Positions 37,832 to 50,469 of a stretch of 64,000 nucleotides of DNA are shown one piece after another. A program made the position numbers and the translations under genes. Each line of letters begins with the position of its first letter. Positions within the stretch are counted from its first letter, which is position 1. The stretch lies in NCBI GenBank assembly GCA_011316305.1, contig SAUG01000078.1, forward strand, positions 124,001-188,000, written 5' to 3'. This stretch comes from Rusavskia elegans (Eukaryota > Ascomycota > Lecanoromycetes > Teloschistales > Teloschistaceae). Below the pieces are notes generated by a model. It did not search any database and was not told the DNA's origin. It worked only from the letters and a program-made list of their open reading frames with translations.

Positions 37832-38462
37832 CGCTCGGGTTCAGGAGAGTATCAGCCCTGGCAAGATAATATCACTGGCGTTTTAGGGGGGGTCACCGGA
37901 CGGACTTTGGGAGGGCATCTGCTGCGAATTGGATGAGTGGTAGCAAGTCCAGGTTCGGTCATCGTCAGGCGTTCGACCGATGCGAGAGAGGCGTCGAGGA
38001 TTGGGAAGGCTATGTCGTGTTTCATGTTCGTCATGCTTTTCCAGGGACGAATCTAGGCGGGAGGGGCTTGGAGATCCATCGTTCTTATGTCATCGGCCAC
38101 TCCCTTCGCAACACATTACTCGATTGAGTATATTAGCCTGTCGGTCGTCATGATCAAATGTCTAATGATTGGTTTATGAACCTCGGACTTTCATCGGCAA
38201 TGGATATCATGTCAGAAATAAGGCTCTTTTCTCAAACATGCACAGCAACAGCATTCTATTCTGTGATGCTTGCCAACATGACATTACCACCCCTCAAGGC
38301 TCAAGCTGAAGGGATCAGATGCAGTCACCCACCCCAGGTGCCTGAATCGCTAGCAGGAGCCAATCAACGGTGGTGCAGCTGCAGCAACGGTGTTGGGAAC
38401 CGTACCTGCCTGTCCCCACCGTCCGATAGGCGCTGACGCATCTCCTTGTTCCTGGGCTCTGG

Positions 38463-38482
38463 CACACACACCCACACACACA
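38463..38482. repeat. CA microsatellite
   Basis: About nine CA units with one interruption (cacacacacccacacacaca) in noncoding DNA. Confidence 0.9.
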
Positions 38483-38929
38483 GAGAGATCCACTTTTCGC
38501 ATGGCAAAAGAGGTATCCATCCGGCTCCGAAAACCAATCAATCTGCAATGCTCTCCCTCTTCGCAGCCTGAGGCTGAATGGAAACTCGTCGCACGTTCCC
38601 CAACGGGTTGTACATCGCGTACCGGAGATCGGGTCCAGACACCATCAGCTGATGCCCCATGACATCGACATGTACAACCACGGGAGAATGCACGCTTGCT
38701 GACATTACTATCAGGATGCCAGCCAGCTCGATCTTGAGATACGAGAGCCGCAATGGCGAGCACCTAAAAAAGCGTGCTTCTATGCTGGGGAGGGCTGTGA
38801 GGCTCTTGGCTTGCATCAAAATCGCGACTTTCCAATCGACCGTTGTAATCTTACTGCACACGATCATTGGCTCTACTGTAAGATGTTTGCCTGAAATATC
38901 TGCGCGGAAGGCATTGGTCAAAGTGCATC

Positions 38930-38961
38930 TACGAAGGAAGGAAAGAAAGAAAGGAAGGAGG
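38930..38961. repeat. GGAA-type purine tract
   Basis: About 30 purines built from GGAA/GAAA units in noncoding DNA. Confidence 0.8.
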
Positions 38962-41900
38962 CTCTGCTCATGCTAGCTGCTGCCAAGATCACACCAAGGC
39001 TCAAAGAGGCCGCCCTAACGGTGGCTGCCCAATCATATTCAATCTACGATATAGTGCCGCGGTCAGTTTATCCATCCTCGTATCATCAATTCACAGGAGC
39101 GGCTGAGGGCTCATCCATCTGCACGTCCTTGCCGTTTGCGGGCGGTACCTACAGCGGAGACGGGGCGGAACGCAGTGCGGGCGCTTGCTGAGACGACAAG
39201 AAGGAGCTCCATGGACTGTACCAGACTGACTGCCTTCCAGAAGAACACTCTGATACGAATGATCATTGATTGCCAACGTTACATCGCAGGGAATGACCCC
39301 CACTCTGCGATAGATACCATCGACAAACGTGCAGCAGCTAAAACGTCCAAGGCATTCTCCAGCAACACCTTCTGGGATGAACGCAGTCGATCGAGACACT
39401 GCACATGGCCCAAGACAAAATCTACCCCTACGTGATATTGATTATGATTGATCAAGGTACGTATTGTTCTCCCTGACTCGCCCTTCCATCACCTGATTAA
39501 AAATCTCTTCGGCAACGTCCTCCGAGCGTGCAATTAAACTAGCATGATTGTCGCAATCCCAAGGGCACGCCAGCGGCCTTCCCGTTCCAAGGCCCGGGTG
39601 ATCGATAGATTATCTTCAAGGGGTCCCCGGCTATCTATCAAAGCTATGATGCGGTGGTGTTCAGTCCTCCTCGACTAATGACCGCAAGCCTCTCCCCTTC
39701 ATGGCTCAAGCTTCCGACTACTCCAGCTTTTCGTCTCGACTGTCTTCAACGCTATTGGCCGTGTCGGGTTGCTCCATCTGCAAACTTTGAGAAAGCAGCG
39801 AAAAAGACGGTGACCACCGGCTGTGTGATAGCAGGTAAGCTAGGTACCCCAGAGTCGCTGTCAAATTGGCTTGCCCCTTAAGACACGAAGTCAAAATGAC
39901 ATTGATACTGGGCGCGCAATATTAATGTCCTTCGGGCCGAAGCCTCTAGGTAGGAAGCGCTTTTCATGGAATGCGAGCGTGTACTGGTCAACTCAAGATC
40001 TTGTACTAAACCTCAATGTGAGTGATGGAAGGCGATACAGGAAGGAAATAGCCCGAATGTGGCCGTTTCCTGCCCAATCTGATCACGACTTCCTCCCACG
40101 GGAGATCGGTAGACTTGCTTTACTGCAGAGCATTTCGGCGAGGGAGCGGGACGACACGCAACGCCACCTGCTTATCCAGGTATCAATGCTTATCACGGAG
40201 AGCGAAGTCGTCCATGTCTTCCTCGAAACCCATCATTCCTCATGTAAATCAGATGTCTGTTGGTCCGTCTATCATCATCTACACTGGTAACCATCTAATA
40301 TTCCCCACCAATGTAGCAGGTCTATCCCCAAACATCTCAAATACAGCCGGCAACCGAATGGCAGCGGACGGTAGTGCTTTGGTGAGGAATGCCATGACTA
40401 ATCGGATGCTACCGTCCCAAGGCAGCGGTCGTTGGTGGAGGTAACCGAGGAAAGTGGACACGCCATGTGTTCAATACATCTAGTGGTATCGCTAGGGATG
40501 CAGGGGCCATCTGAGGTGACGCTATCGTGCGTGTTTCAGGATTTCGCTGCACGGGGCAATCTCGCTCCATTCCTTCAACGTTACGGGACTAGAGACAAGT
40601 ACCTACTTGTACTGCTACTTCCATGATAGACTGGATGCATCACATGGCACAGCGACGATTCCTTCGGACTTTCGACGTCCTTACTCCTTAGTTGTTTACG
40701 AGACAGAGGACTCGAACAGCAGGATGGCGCATGTGGCTTGGAGGACAAGGTATGGAGATCCACTCAAAGGACACCATTGGATTAGGTCAGCAATGCCTCG
40801 AACAAGAAGCATGAAACAGGAGATCGGCAACTTTTCATGACTCGGTCCAAGCTCCCTCTCCAAAGTACAGCCACTCACCACCCGAGGTAGAGATCGACAT
40901 TAAGTATGATTTCCCATCCCGAGCAACCGAACCCAAACCACGCTGGAGGGGCGAGCTTCCTCACCCCGCCCACTGGAACAGACCAGCATCCAACCAAGCA
41001 TCATTTCGGCGAACCGTCAATACTGGTGTTGAACGCGGAGGGAACAATCATTGATCTTGTTCGCTTGCCACCCGAGGTACCAGCTCAGCTTATGTGTCAG
41101 AACCCGTCGTCAGCCTCCCTCCACAATCCTTCGAAGGATTATTGCGCAGCGGGCGATCACGAAGCTGACGAAGATCGCGTCATGACCTCGGTGAAATCCT
41201 CCCAATGCTTTGTACCAGTAGTCCTCTTCACGGACCAGGTGAAACATCGGCGACGGCGTCGCCCGAGTCCAAGCTTCCCTGCCATCCCACGAGCCTACAT
41301 GGGATGCAGCGTTGATCCCGCCAAACTCGGGGTCGCGAAGCCCTTTTGAGCAGCATCAGCATCTCGGATCCTACCTAGCTTGAGTTCACGACAACCATGT
41401 TTTCACACCTATGGATCTAGCAGCTGTGTTAGCACGATATCCTACACCGGGGTGGCGACTGTCAATATTATTCATTATGAGGCCCGATTTCTTTTCGCAA
41501 GAGCTAAAAATGCCAAGCCGCCTGGTCACTCCCGTAGAACGACAGCGAGTACGCAACACCTTGCTACCGAATATCTTTGCCAGTCTACGGCAAATTCCAC
41601 TATTGCCGGACTGTGGCAACCAAAACCAGCTCAAGCGGATCCAATTCGTGGACAAATCACATTCAAAACACTGGGGTGGCAACACAAGGTTGGGACCGTA
41701 TGGCCCATGGCTCCTTCGTACAAGATCCAGACTCAAGAAGAAGATCCTGCTCTCGCCTTGATCATCGTCGTGTGGGGCTACTTTGCCCGTGCCGTTCGTC
41801 AGTTCTAAATCGGTACAGAGTTTTGTGTCCTGAGGACGTGTAATCTCGCTGTTGTCAGCCTGAGCCACCATAGTAGGTCCTTGTGCATTCCACTCCATCA

Positions 41901-43270
41901 CACAAAAACACCCGACATCAAACATCTGAAATCATTCAACAAATTTTGTTGCCACAGTGGCTAGCATCGAAAACACAACTATACCATTTCGTGGCACTCA
42001 AAGCCCAATCCTCTCCACCTTTCGGTCCGATGGTACCCACCTGTCCAACACATCGTTCTCCCTTAGCTCATGCGTGGGAATTCGAGCCTGATGGGTCCTA
42101 CCTCAGAGACGGACCAGGACGAAAGGTTTCAAGTCCTGACTAGACCAACACTTTGACGTCCTCCAGGTTGAGTGCTTGACCGCTTTTCTCGACGCCGTTG
42201 TGATGGGGCTAGCCGTCAACTGCTACCATCGCACCTCTCGCTTGTACGTACATTATTCGTTCTCAATTTCTTCATCTCGTCATTCTTTTAGTTTGCTCTC
42301 GGTATAGTGTCTTCGTATTTCAATCTGGCATGGCGTCGGGAATATTGGTCATTGGTCATACGAGCCGAGCCGACAATTAAATTTCCGCATCAGCTGACGA
42401 TCTTATGACCTCGGACTATGATTGCGTAGGCTTTTCTGTTTCAGCCATATAGCTCCACAGTCGAACTTATTCAGGCTCCAAGTTTCTACCAATCATACTT
42501 CAGTCAACTGACTCAGTTCACGGCATGTACCGTGAGAGTCCCCAGCGACTAAAGAAGGCAAACGTTGATGTGCACTCCTCCAAGAGTCAAGAACCCACAA
42601 TAATGATGGCGGGTCGTACGCCAGGCTTTACGCTGAAAGGGTTTCCCTATCTTGATTGGCTCAGGGAGGAACGATTCGCCTGGATCTTTGCATTACTCCT
42701 CGAGGACCGAGGTTGTGAAGACCTTCAGTCCTTTGGGACCGCAGATGACTCGGTGAGGCAAATCCTGCACCTCATCGAACACTCCAGTCATTGATGCAAT
42801 ACGAATTTAGAAATCACCCAAACGCTTGGTTCAGTATGTCCACGTACGGGAAACTGTGCTGCGTGGTTGATGGCCGCGTTACTGGGAAAGAGGTTCCCAA
42901 CCATCCCCAAATCGCCGGCATTACTGTAAACCATGGTTGCATGTGGCATCCAATGGACAGCTGGGTTCTATGAAGGAGGTAAAAGCTGCGCGTCCTTCGT
43001 TCCTACGTAGCAAGGTCACATTGGCCACATCCCTCAAACGCAAATACTTGCGGCTCTGTCGTCTGGATCATTGGGGGCCAGCAGACGATGGATGTCTCGA
43101 TTGGGGGCCAGCAGTCAAAGGAAGTATTCAGAGAATGCATATTGCCACCGGCATTGCACTTCCGAAGGTATCATCGTCTTTGAAACCTGTCCATCCCGGG
43201 GCCAAACCTAATGCTCAAGGACGGCACTCCCAAGGTTGAGCAGCACTGTACTCACAGCTGCACGACATAC

Positions 43271-43287
43271 TGTGTGTGTGTGTGTGC
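43271..43287. repeat. TG microsatellite
   Basis: About eight TG units followed by CGTG, in the gene-poor stretch. Confidence 0.9.
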
Positions 43288-43660
43288 GTGCTGCGCACGT
43301 ACCAGACCAACAGGGTGATCAACAGATCAAGCACGACCCCGAACGGCAGACGTTATACCTGCAAATGCACGATGTGTAGGCTTGCGACACTCGTACGTTG
43401 ATCGATCCCTATTGTAAGGTACAGAGAACGGATGTCTGGGTTACTGTTACACGGGTCGGACGGAGCCTCATCAAGCGCCGCGAATAGTGTGGGTCGACAG
43501 ACGAGGCTGAAGGATTCGTCGAAGGATTCCCAATGCATGAATTCCTGCTGACCGCATGCGACAAATGTACTACCCATGTGTTGTAGGACCCGTCCAACAT
43601 GACCAACGATACAGCGAAGCATATGCAAATGCAATTCTTCTGAAATGCGCAGCCATGGAA

Positions 43661-43839
43661 ATGGAAGGACCCTCGGCATTGGGCCCATGATGCCACCGAT
43701 TGGGATGTCGAGACTGTCAATCTCCGCATGCTGAAGGTGGAGTGCATGGAAGGACCCTGAGCATTGGGCCCATGATGCCACCGATTGGGATGTCGAGACG
43801 GCCGATCTCCGCATGCAGAAGGTGGAGTGCATGGAAGGA
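43661..43839. repeat. 85-bp tandem duplication, 2.1 copies
   Basis: Copies start at 43661, 43746 and (9 bp only) 43831, each with ATGGAAGGA. The full copies share CATTGGGCCCATGATGCCAC and differ at only a few positions. As 85 is not a multiple of three, the duplication shifts every reading frame, which argues against coding. Confidence 0.93.
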
Positions 43840-45837
43840 TCTGGATGCCGATTTTGACTTCTTATCAGCTTCGGCTAGAGGCAAGAGTCAATGGCTTTCA
43901 CCCGAGTATGCAGAGGTTTGCGTAATAAGGCAGCGAGAATGTAAGTCAAAATCTTCTTCCCAACGCACGTACCTTCCGAGGCAAAGGTGACCCCGTGCAT
44001 CTGGTATCACGTACTTCATTGTATGACCGGTCTAACCCCTGAATAGCTGGAAAGAAAAATCAGTGGAACCAATCCGGTGAACGAACATGCATTTGTTATC
44101 GGTAGGCGGCTCTCAATTGCGTGGAAGAGATCCTTCTTCGGTGTCTTTCTGCCTTCCGAAGGCAAACTTTCTATGCGTTATGATACAAGGCAATTCATTC
44201 GGAAATTATACATCACGTTCTTTACAATACAACCAGAACAATACGTCTCCTTGATCTGTACCAGAGCTGGTCCAAACGGACATCGATCGATGGTAGGTCC
44301 ATGATGCGACACACCAACATAGTACAATATTGGGTGACGGTGAAGGTAACGGCGAGTCCATGCTCTGTTCCACAGCACACAGAGATCGCCACGACTACAA
44401 GCTATCGACCTGCTGTCTCCGATTCGGCCACGTAGCTCTCTTTTCGTTCATTCCCACAAGATTTCAGATACTTTCCTTGCGTTACTACACGAACAAAGCC
44501 GTGCAAGATGAGGATGACAGAAAAAAGACCCCTTGGGGATCAAACAACAAGACATTATCTTTTTCCCACTCATAGTCATTGCACCAATCAAGTCCGTTTG
44601 AACCCTTGTCACATACTTCGATAAAGACCTCCCGTCCTGCGCTCCAAGTATGATTGATAAAATTTGTTCTTATCCCATCATATCCAGCGCAATCGATAGA
44701 GTGCTGTCAACTCAGAGGAGGTCCAGCATCCGGCACACAGTATCCCTTCGACTGGTGGGTTGGGCATCCGATACCTCAACCGCCAGCCAAATCGGAGACC
44801 CCACCTGTGTGCAAGGGAAACCCCATAGGCTGCCACGGGTTCCGTTCTCCTTGAGGGCACCGATCAGTATGGAACGCACCCGAAGCAGTCGATCGGACAG
44901 CGTTGCACTTCTCTATTTCCATCCTTGGCAACATAATCGACAAACTGCCGTTCGATTCAAAACGGCTCAGGCTTCCAGCCCACTCGATGTACAGAGCACC
45001 CTTGATTATTCCCAAGCCTTCCATTTCCTCACATCTTCATCCTTCGCCGTAATTACATCCCTTGGCCCCCTCCGCTCTAATCCTATATCTTCCATGTCCC
45101 TTCGTCTACAGGCGTATTCCTCTCAACCCTACCCGTTGATGATCCTCCCTCCCAGCTTGTCGTGTCAAGATCCACTTTCTTTGAAACTGGCAGCTCAGCT
45201 TCATAGTAACATCCGGGTGATCGTTAGAAATGTGTTTACATTAGAGGTTATCGGCGTAAGGAGTCTGGTAGGTAGGACAGAGGGGGACACGTATTCTGGA
45301 AGAAGAAGATGATGAAGGGGTGAGTTCGCTTGATCTTGTTACCCGCCCGGCCTTCTACGACATCGCATATAGCCACTGATATTGGCGTGGGTTCCCATTA
45401 TGCCGCCCGTCCGATTAGAAGCACGGTGAAGGAGGGATAGGTAGGTCGTTTGTTTTCGGCACAGTTGACTTTAAGGTGGGATATATGTTGTTTTGATAAC
45501 ATTTCCCAATACATACGGCCACAGACAGAGTAAAGCATGGATACCCGTCCGCTCATCCTGAATTAAGCCTCTGATCGGAAGATTAGTACTCAGGTCGGTG
45601 ACGACTGGGGAATCCCTTCTGCTGTATGTTTTTTGAATTTATATTTTTTCGTTTTTGTTTAAAACAACAAATGGTAGAATCTGATTCATTCTTGTGTCAC
45701 TGACAGCATTTCTTTCTTTCATAATGAAATTTCGTCACCTTCTGTTTCTCAAGTTTTCTTTGATCATGATACCATGTTTTTGATACTGCTATGGGGATTT
45801 GCTGGTGGAGTAGAGGATATTTTTCTGATCGGTTTTC

Positions 45838-45869
45838 ATTTTGAGAGAGAGGGAGGGAGGTAGGTAGGT
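45838..45869. repeat. GA/GGGA/GGTA purine microsatellite
   Basis: A run of GAGAGAGAGGGAGGGAGG followed by TAGGTAGGTG in noncoding DNA. Confidence 0.75.
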
Positions 45870-47076
45870 GATAACGTGGGAGCTAAGCTCGCACACTACT
45901 ATGCCGTGCACTGGTATGGTCATCCAAATTGGTTGGCAGTCGAGGTATCGGATAACGGTCGAGATATCGGATATCCACCCCTCCAGGTGAAGGGGCGCCG
46001 ACCATGAGAGAGACAGAGAAGTTAGAAAGTGAATATCAGCATCTGCCGCCTAAAACCCACCGCCCTCATTATCTTCCTTTTTCCTCTCCTTCCCCTTTCC
46101 AACGCCCCTTCACCCCTACAAACCCACTCCATTCCGTCCGGCGTTCGATTTCTGAAACGATTAAGAGCGGCGGCCGGGGGGTTTCTCCTTGTGCTGTTCG
46201 ATACCGTACCACCACCTATGGCCCCGTTCACCTGTCCCGCCCACAGGTGTGATCGCATGATAGCCTGGCCCTCTGGGGGAGCCAATTAGGTGGCCGTTGG
46301 GAACGACCTGGATAGGCAACGGTCTGGGAACGTGAAGGACTGGCTCGATTGGGAGCGCGGTGGTAGTATTGAGGAGGAAGAGGAGGAGGGAGGGAGATGG
46401 ACATCGAGATTGGAGATGAGAGGCGCATTTTCCGGCTCGTTTCGTTGGAGCTGTGCGTAGTTGTTTGTTTTATCTTGCAGAGATTAGGCGTGTGCGTTTG
46501 TGGGAAGGGTGGTCTTTTTCGTCTGGAGCTGGGAGTCTCGCGTACGGTTGGGAATACTGTTGGAGATGCGATTCGAGACCGGAGGGGTTCGACGAATTTA
46601 TAAGAGATCCCCGTGTATAGAAACGCCCTCAGACTCGCTCAGCGCTGGGGGATTGTTAAGGATTCATGAATGGTGAAACGAAATATTCTCTTCTCTTTTC
46701 CTTTCTTTTTGCTTGCTCATTCCCACGCCATTCCAATGATTCCATGCTTGTTAGACGGGCTATCAGGACCAACAGGAAAGGGCTCTTGTGGCATGAAGTA
46801 TTGTATTGGGGAACCAAGGGTTGGTAGTCGTCAGCTAAGACAGATGATACCGCGGTACCATGGAAAGATTTGCGCCCAAAGCAGCCATCCGAATGCAACC
46901 ACAGAAAAAGTGCTCATAGAAACTTCCTATCTCTCCCCACCACGGACTCTGGTATAAGTATGCCGCTCTTGCCAACAAGGAAGCGCAAGTACAACATAGC
47001 ACGCCCAAGCAATACAAAGCCGTCACAAAAGCCCACGTAGTTGAGTGATTCAAAACAACGACAACTCGACCATCAC

Positions 47077-47109
47077 AAGAAGAAGAAGAAGACGACGACG
47101 AAGAAGAAG
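47077..47109 (+). repeat. GAA/GAC triplet run in 5' leader of the small secreted protein gene
   Basis: About eleven AAG/ACG triplets end 58 bp before the ATG at 47167. It probably lies in the 5' UTR. Confidence 0.85.
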
Positions 47110-47166
47110 TTAGAAAAGAACGAAGAAGGGGGGGAAAAAATAGATAGAAGAGGCGCGGAAAACAAA

Positions 47167-47644
47167 ATGCGCTTCCCATCACTCACCTCGATATCCGCCT
47201 CCGTCCTCCTCCTCCTCCTCCTCCTCAACCTCACCACCGCCCTCCCTATCCTCAAACGCCTCCAAGTCGACTCCGGCGGCTACCTAACCGGTACCCTCGA
47301 CAAATTCAAAGTGTCTGGATACAGCCGCCCCATCCACAACACCGGCGGCACAGGCTATACAGGCTATAGGTACGAATTGGGGCAGGAGCAGCCTGGTGAC
47401 GAGGGAGCTTGGTAAATGGTATGTATCAAATCCCCATCCTACCTGTTATCTGAGTCTACACCCTTTTTCCAGGACCGGCGCTGATCTTTCCCTTTCCTTT
47501 GCCAGGTTGCTGCTCTTGTATATCACCTGGTGGCTGGCTGCTCCCTCCAACAACGCCATGGAGCAAGCTGCCATCGACATGGTTCGAATCATGGCAGCGC
47601 TACCGGAGGTGTGTTCTGATGGTTCGCCGAAGGGAATGATGTAG
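47167..47644 (+). CDS. Small putative secreted or membrane-anchored protein
   Basis: Two exons, 47167-47411 and 47506-47644, give 127 residues; a nearer acceptor (exon 2 from 47473) also keeps frame and gives 138. The start MRFPSLTSISASVLLLLLLL is a strong signal peptide, with cleavage likely after LTTA; it is followed by a dibasic site (ILKR) and a Gly/Tyr-rich part (GGTGYTGYRYELG). Exon 2 begins with a hydrophobic stretch (LLLLYITWWLAA) and ends PKGMM. Only one Cys is present, so it is not a typical Cys-rich effector. I recognise no family. Support: Met in good context, signal peptide and two in-frame splice solutions; evidence of expression is missing. It is 5.2 kb from the transposon block. 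Confidence 0.45.
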
Positions 47645-48518
47645 GGGGTGTAAATGTAGTTTCGTATGGTTTTAGAAAAAAGGGTTCTCCTTGTCTGCTC
47701 TCGTCGTATATTTCTCATATATGCGTCGATGATTTAGGTAATGGAGTATTCATGTGTATTCACAATCGCGAGAGTTAGAGGTACCAATCTTTCTAGTTAA
47801 CGGAACCACATACCGTTGCCAGGAGCCATCTTTTTATATTTCTTCTTGTAGAACATTCCAACGTATAAGGTATAAGACGCTTGACTTACTGGAGGAAGAG
47901 CTGGCCGAGGGCTGGAAGAAAACCCGTCGCAATGCGAAGTGTGGAGCGACTGACAGCAGGTCAAGTCACCATGATGCCAGTACTCTACCGAACATACATT
48001 CTTATTCAACGAGATATGTGTGCGGTGATATCTATGTGCGCGTTAGACAGATATCCCTCATCAACATACCGGGTTGCTGGGAATTTGTACGCTCTTTATT
48101 GCTTTTGATTTTGAACGTGGCGAGGGAGGAAATGAATATTCTCCGTTGACCGCTATGCAAATTGATGTTGCTCTTTGTAACAAGGAGGCGCTGGCTCATC
48201 ACATCTCGTCCCATAAGCCCAAGCCGTCAAAAGCCGTTCCAGAAACCCTACTACTTCGCCTGAAATGTTCAGCACTTTACAGATCCCAGCAAGTATTGTT
48301 ATAATGATCATCTATTTTACACAGCCTGCTCTCCACGCTCACCTCACAAGTTCAGACGCGTCACTTGGGAATAGTGTGCGGTCGATGGGGTGATTACCCA
48401 GCACTCCCATGTAGTTGCTTTAGTAGTCCGATAACGCGCGCGGAAACATCATCTATGAGACCCTTTTCACGGGTCTTTCACCTGGAAAGGGTCTCATGAC
48501 ACAGGTATGGTTTCCGTC
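47645..48518. other. Intergenic between secreted-protein candidate and PI31
   Basis: 874 bp where both flanking genes converge. A 131-residue plus-strand open frame (47754-48149) has no motif. A short near-perfect inverted repeat, GAGACCCTTTTCACGGG and its partner CCTGGAAAGGGTCTC at about 48457-48496, could form a hairpin and may be a 3' processing or terminator-like structure. Confidence 0.4.
48457..48496. repeat. Inverted repeat, possible hairpin downstream of PI31
   Basis: ATGAGACCCTTTTCACGG and the reverse-complement arm AAAGGGTCTCAT are separated by about 16 bp. The arm is 12 bp (ATGAGACCCTTT / AAAGGGTCTCAT). It lies just past the PI31 stop codon. Confidence 0.7.
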
Positions 48519-49800
48519 TCATATAAAGTCATTTCCTCCAAAGCCCCCAAACGGATTCGGCGGTCTTCCTCCTGGGCCACCGCCAGGGAATCTGGGTCCT
48601 CCCCGAAGGTTTGGAGGACCGTCGCCTGGACCGACGGGGTCATATCGGGCTCCGGGTGGAGCACTACACAGGTCACGTCAGCCCATACATCCATATACCG
48701 GCGTTGTACTTTTCCAACTTACCGTCCATCATACCCTCCCAACCCTCCGCCACCTCCGCCGCCAAACATTGGGTCGTCGAACGTAGGATGCATCCCACCG
48801 CCACCTATACCGCCACCAGGTCCAAACCCAGGGCCTCGTAGAGGATCATGTGGACCCATTCCTGGCGGATAGAGATCTCGCTCGCCGATGTTCAACGGTC
48901 GGCGCTCGCCACCTAGGCCTCCTTGGCCAGGTGGGTGGTTCATCTCGTATTCGTCTTCGAAACCTGGTGGTGGGAAATCTCCGGCAGGGTATGGCCGCCT
49001 TGGTTCGGCCGCTAGGGGGTCATTGAAAGGTCGAGGTTGGGCTGGTGGTGGTAACCGGTCGTCCCGTAGCGGATCGTGCTGCGGTCTAGGATCGCCTCTT
49101 TCTGGCGACGACTGCTGTTGCTGCCGAGAGGATGGCTCCGTCACAGTCGCGGTGCTTGCAGCGTGTGCAGACTCCTCATAGCCCTCTTTCTGGAGACCCG
49201 GCGCGAATTTCTGGATGATTTGTAGTTTGATCATGGCGCATAGATCTGCGACGCGGCCAGCGGAGATGAAGATGTTGGCGAGCTTATTTTCGTTCTGCTC
49301 GGTGGTCTCGGTGGAGTCGGCCGTGAAAGGGAGCGAGGATTTGGAGACGAAGTCTTTGATCAGGACTTCAAGGGTGTGAACTTTGTCATCGTCAATGGCG
49401 AGGCCGTTGACAATGGCTTTATTACCGAGGCGGCTGATTTTGAGGATGAATTGGAGGGAGGACTGGGTGTGAGCGTAGCGGAAAGCGTAATTTGAAGTTG
49501 CAGAGGCGTTCCATTCTTGTGGGAGTGGTTGTGGGTCCTTGGGGTCGGATATGGTATCTATCATACCACGTCAATTAGTCGATAGGTTTGACGGCGATGA
49601 AAGTGGTCATGTATACCTATTATGTGATCTTCTCCAAGGCCTTGAAGCCGGAAGCCTGCAGCCAGCATGCAGGCATTGGCAAGTAATGCGACGGCATCGT
49701 ATGCATCGCGGACTTGTGGAGAGATGCCCTTTGGTAGGCTGGAGAGCATGCATGCGCATAGGTTCTTTGAGGAGAAGACGTTGCCTTGATTGATGTACAT
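48519..49800 (-). CDS. FUB1: PI31-like proteasome regulator
   Basis: Three exons. Exon 1 (from 49800; a start at the later Met of MLSSLPKG is possible) gives VRDAYDAVALLANACMLAAG and FRLQGLGEDHIIDTISDPKD across the first intron, then NYAFRYAHTQSSLQFILKIS: the FP domain of PI31/Fub1. The C-terminal half is Pro/Arg/Gly-rich, with DPLRDDRLPPP, DDPMFGGGGGGGLGGYDG and, after a second intron (about 48665-48725), PRFPGGGPGGRPPNPFGGFG. This disordered tail is the part that enters the 20S proteasome chamber in the family. Ends NDFI-stop. The length is typical. Confidence 0.92.
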
Positions 49801-50469
49801 CTTGACGACAACGGGCAGAAAGAGCGGGAGTAATAGATCTGATCGCGAGCTAGACTGGCAAAAGCTTGTGGCAAAATGGTCCTATGGTTCTCCCACAGTA
49901 TTATGGTATCAGAGTTTGTCAAAAAGAAGGCCCGGATGTACGACGTTGTTGTACTTGTTGTTGTTGGAAATGTTGCAGGTGCAGGAGGATGAGCTTCGTG
50001 AGTTCGGATGGTAGGAAGATTTTTGTTTGGATGCGCTGAGGCCTAGGGCAATTTTGTTGTATGCCTATCCCAACACTGTTGCAGCGGCTGGATTCAAAGG
50101 TACTTCAGGCGGGTATTTCATGACCCAATAATTACATCCCGCCTATGCGCGCGCCAAGCTTTGGAAACCAATAATCTTGGCAGTCGCTTTTCGCGACTCA
50201 CAGGTTGGCTATCTGAGCACCATGACTATTCCATGTCACCATCACCCTGTTGAATTTGCGCCTGGACAGTGATAACTAAGCAATCCTTCGAACGATATCC
50301 TTTATCGAGGTAACCACTGTTGTACGCCGCTTGATTCGATTGATATCCAGAATGGCGAGGTGAATGTGTCGAGAAGAATGAATTGCCACCGTGGCACTAC
50401 ACTATCTGTGATCCGGAGGTTGCTTTCATCCTTGTATTGAACAGCCCATCACTAAATTCGTCGTCACGG
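49801..50469. other. Intergenic upstream of PI31
   Basis: 669 bp between the PI31 start and the stop of the PTH11-like gene, both on the minus strand. Likely PI31 promoter. No other gene seen. Confidence 0.4.

Larger units (their letters stand above)
37832..47166. other. 9.3-kb stretch without convincing genes
   Basis: Base composition is normal, unlike the AT-rich block further right, yet no open frame shows a known domain, signal peptide or spliced continuation. The longest open frames (220 residues at 44650-45312; 179 on the minus strand at 41386-41925; 147 at 40906-41349) have frames open on the opposite strand too and an uneven composition, so I regard them as chance. Visible structure: a CA-rich microsatellite, purine runs, a TG microsatellite, an 85-bp tandem duplication and T-rich DNA at 45630-45730. 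No tRNA, 5S gene or transposon domain was recognised. Confidence 0.5.

Noticed and set aside
40906..41349. 147-codon plus-strand open frame
   Set aside because: No recognisable domain or neighbours that support it; an RRRRR patch alone is weak evidence.
41386..41925. 179-codon minus-strand open frame with 142-, 116- and 88-codon frames on the plus strand
   Set aside because: Open in several frames on both strands and without family content, so chance is more likely than a gene.
43661..43839. 85-bp repeats as a CRISPR array
   Set aside because: Two head-to-tail copies without unique spacers, in a eukaryotic genome.
44650..45312. 220-codon open frame in the gene desert
   Set aside because: No motif, signal or spliced extension; other frames over the same stretch are also open; composition is Ser/Arg/Leu-rich as in translated noncoding DNA.
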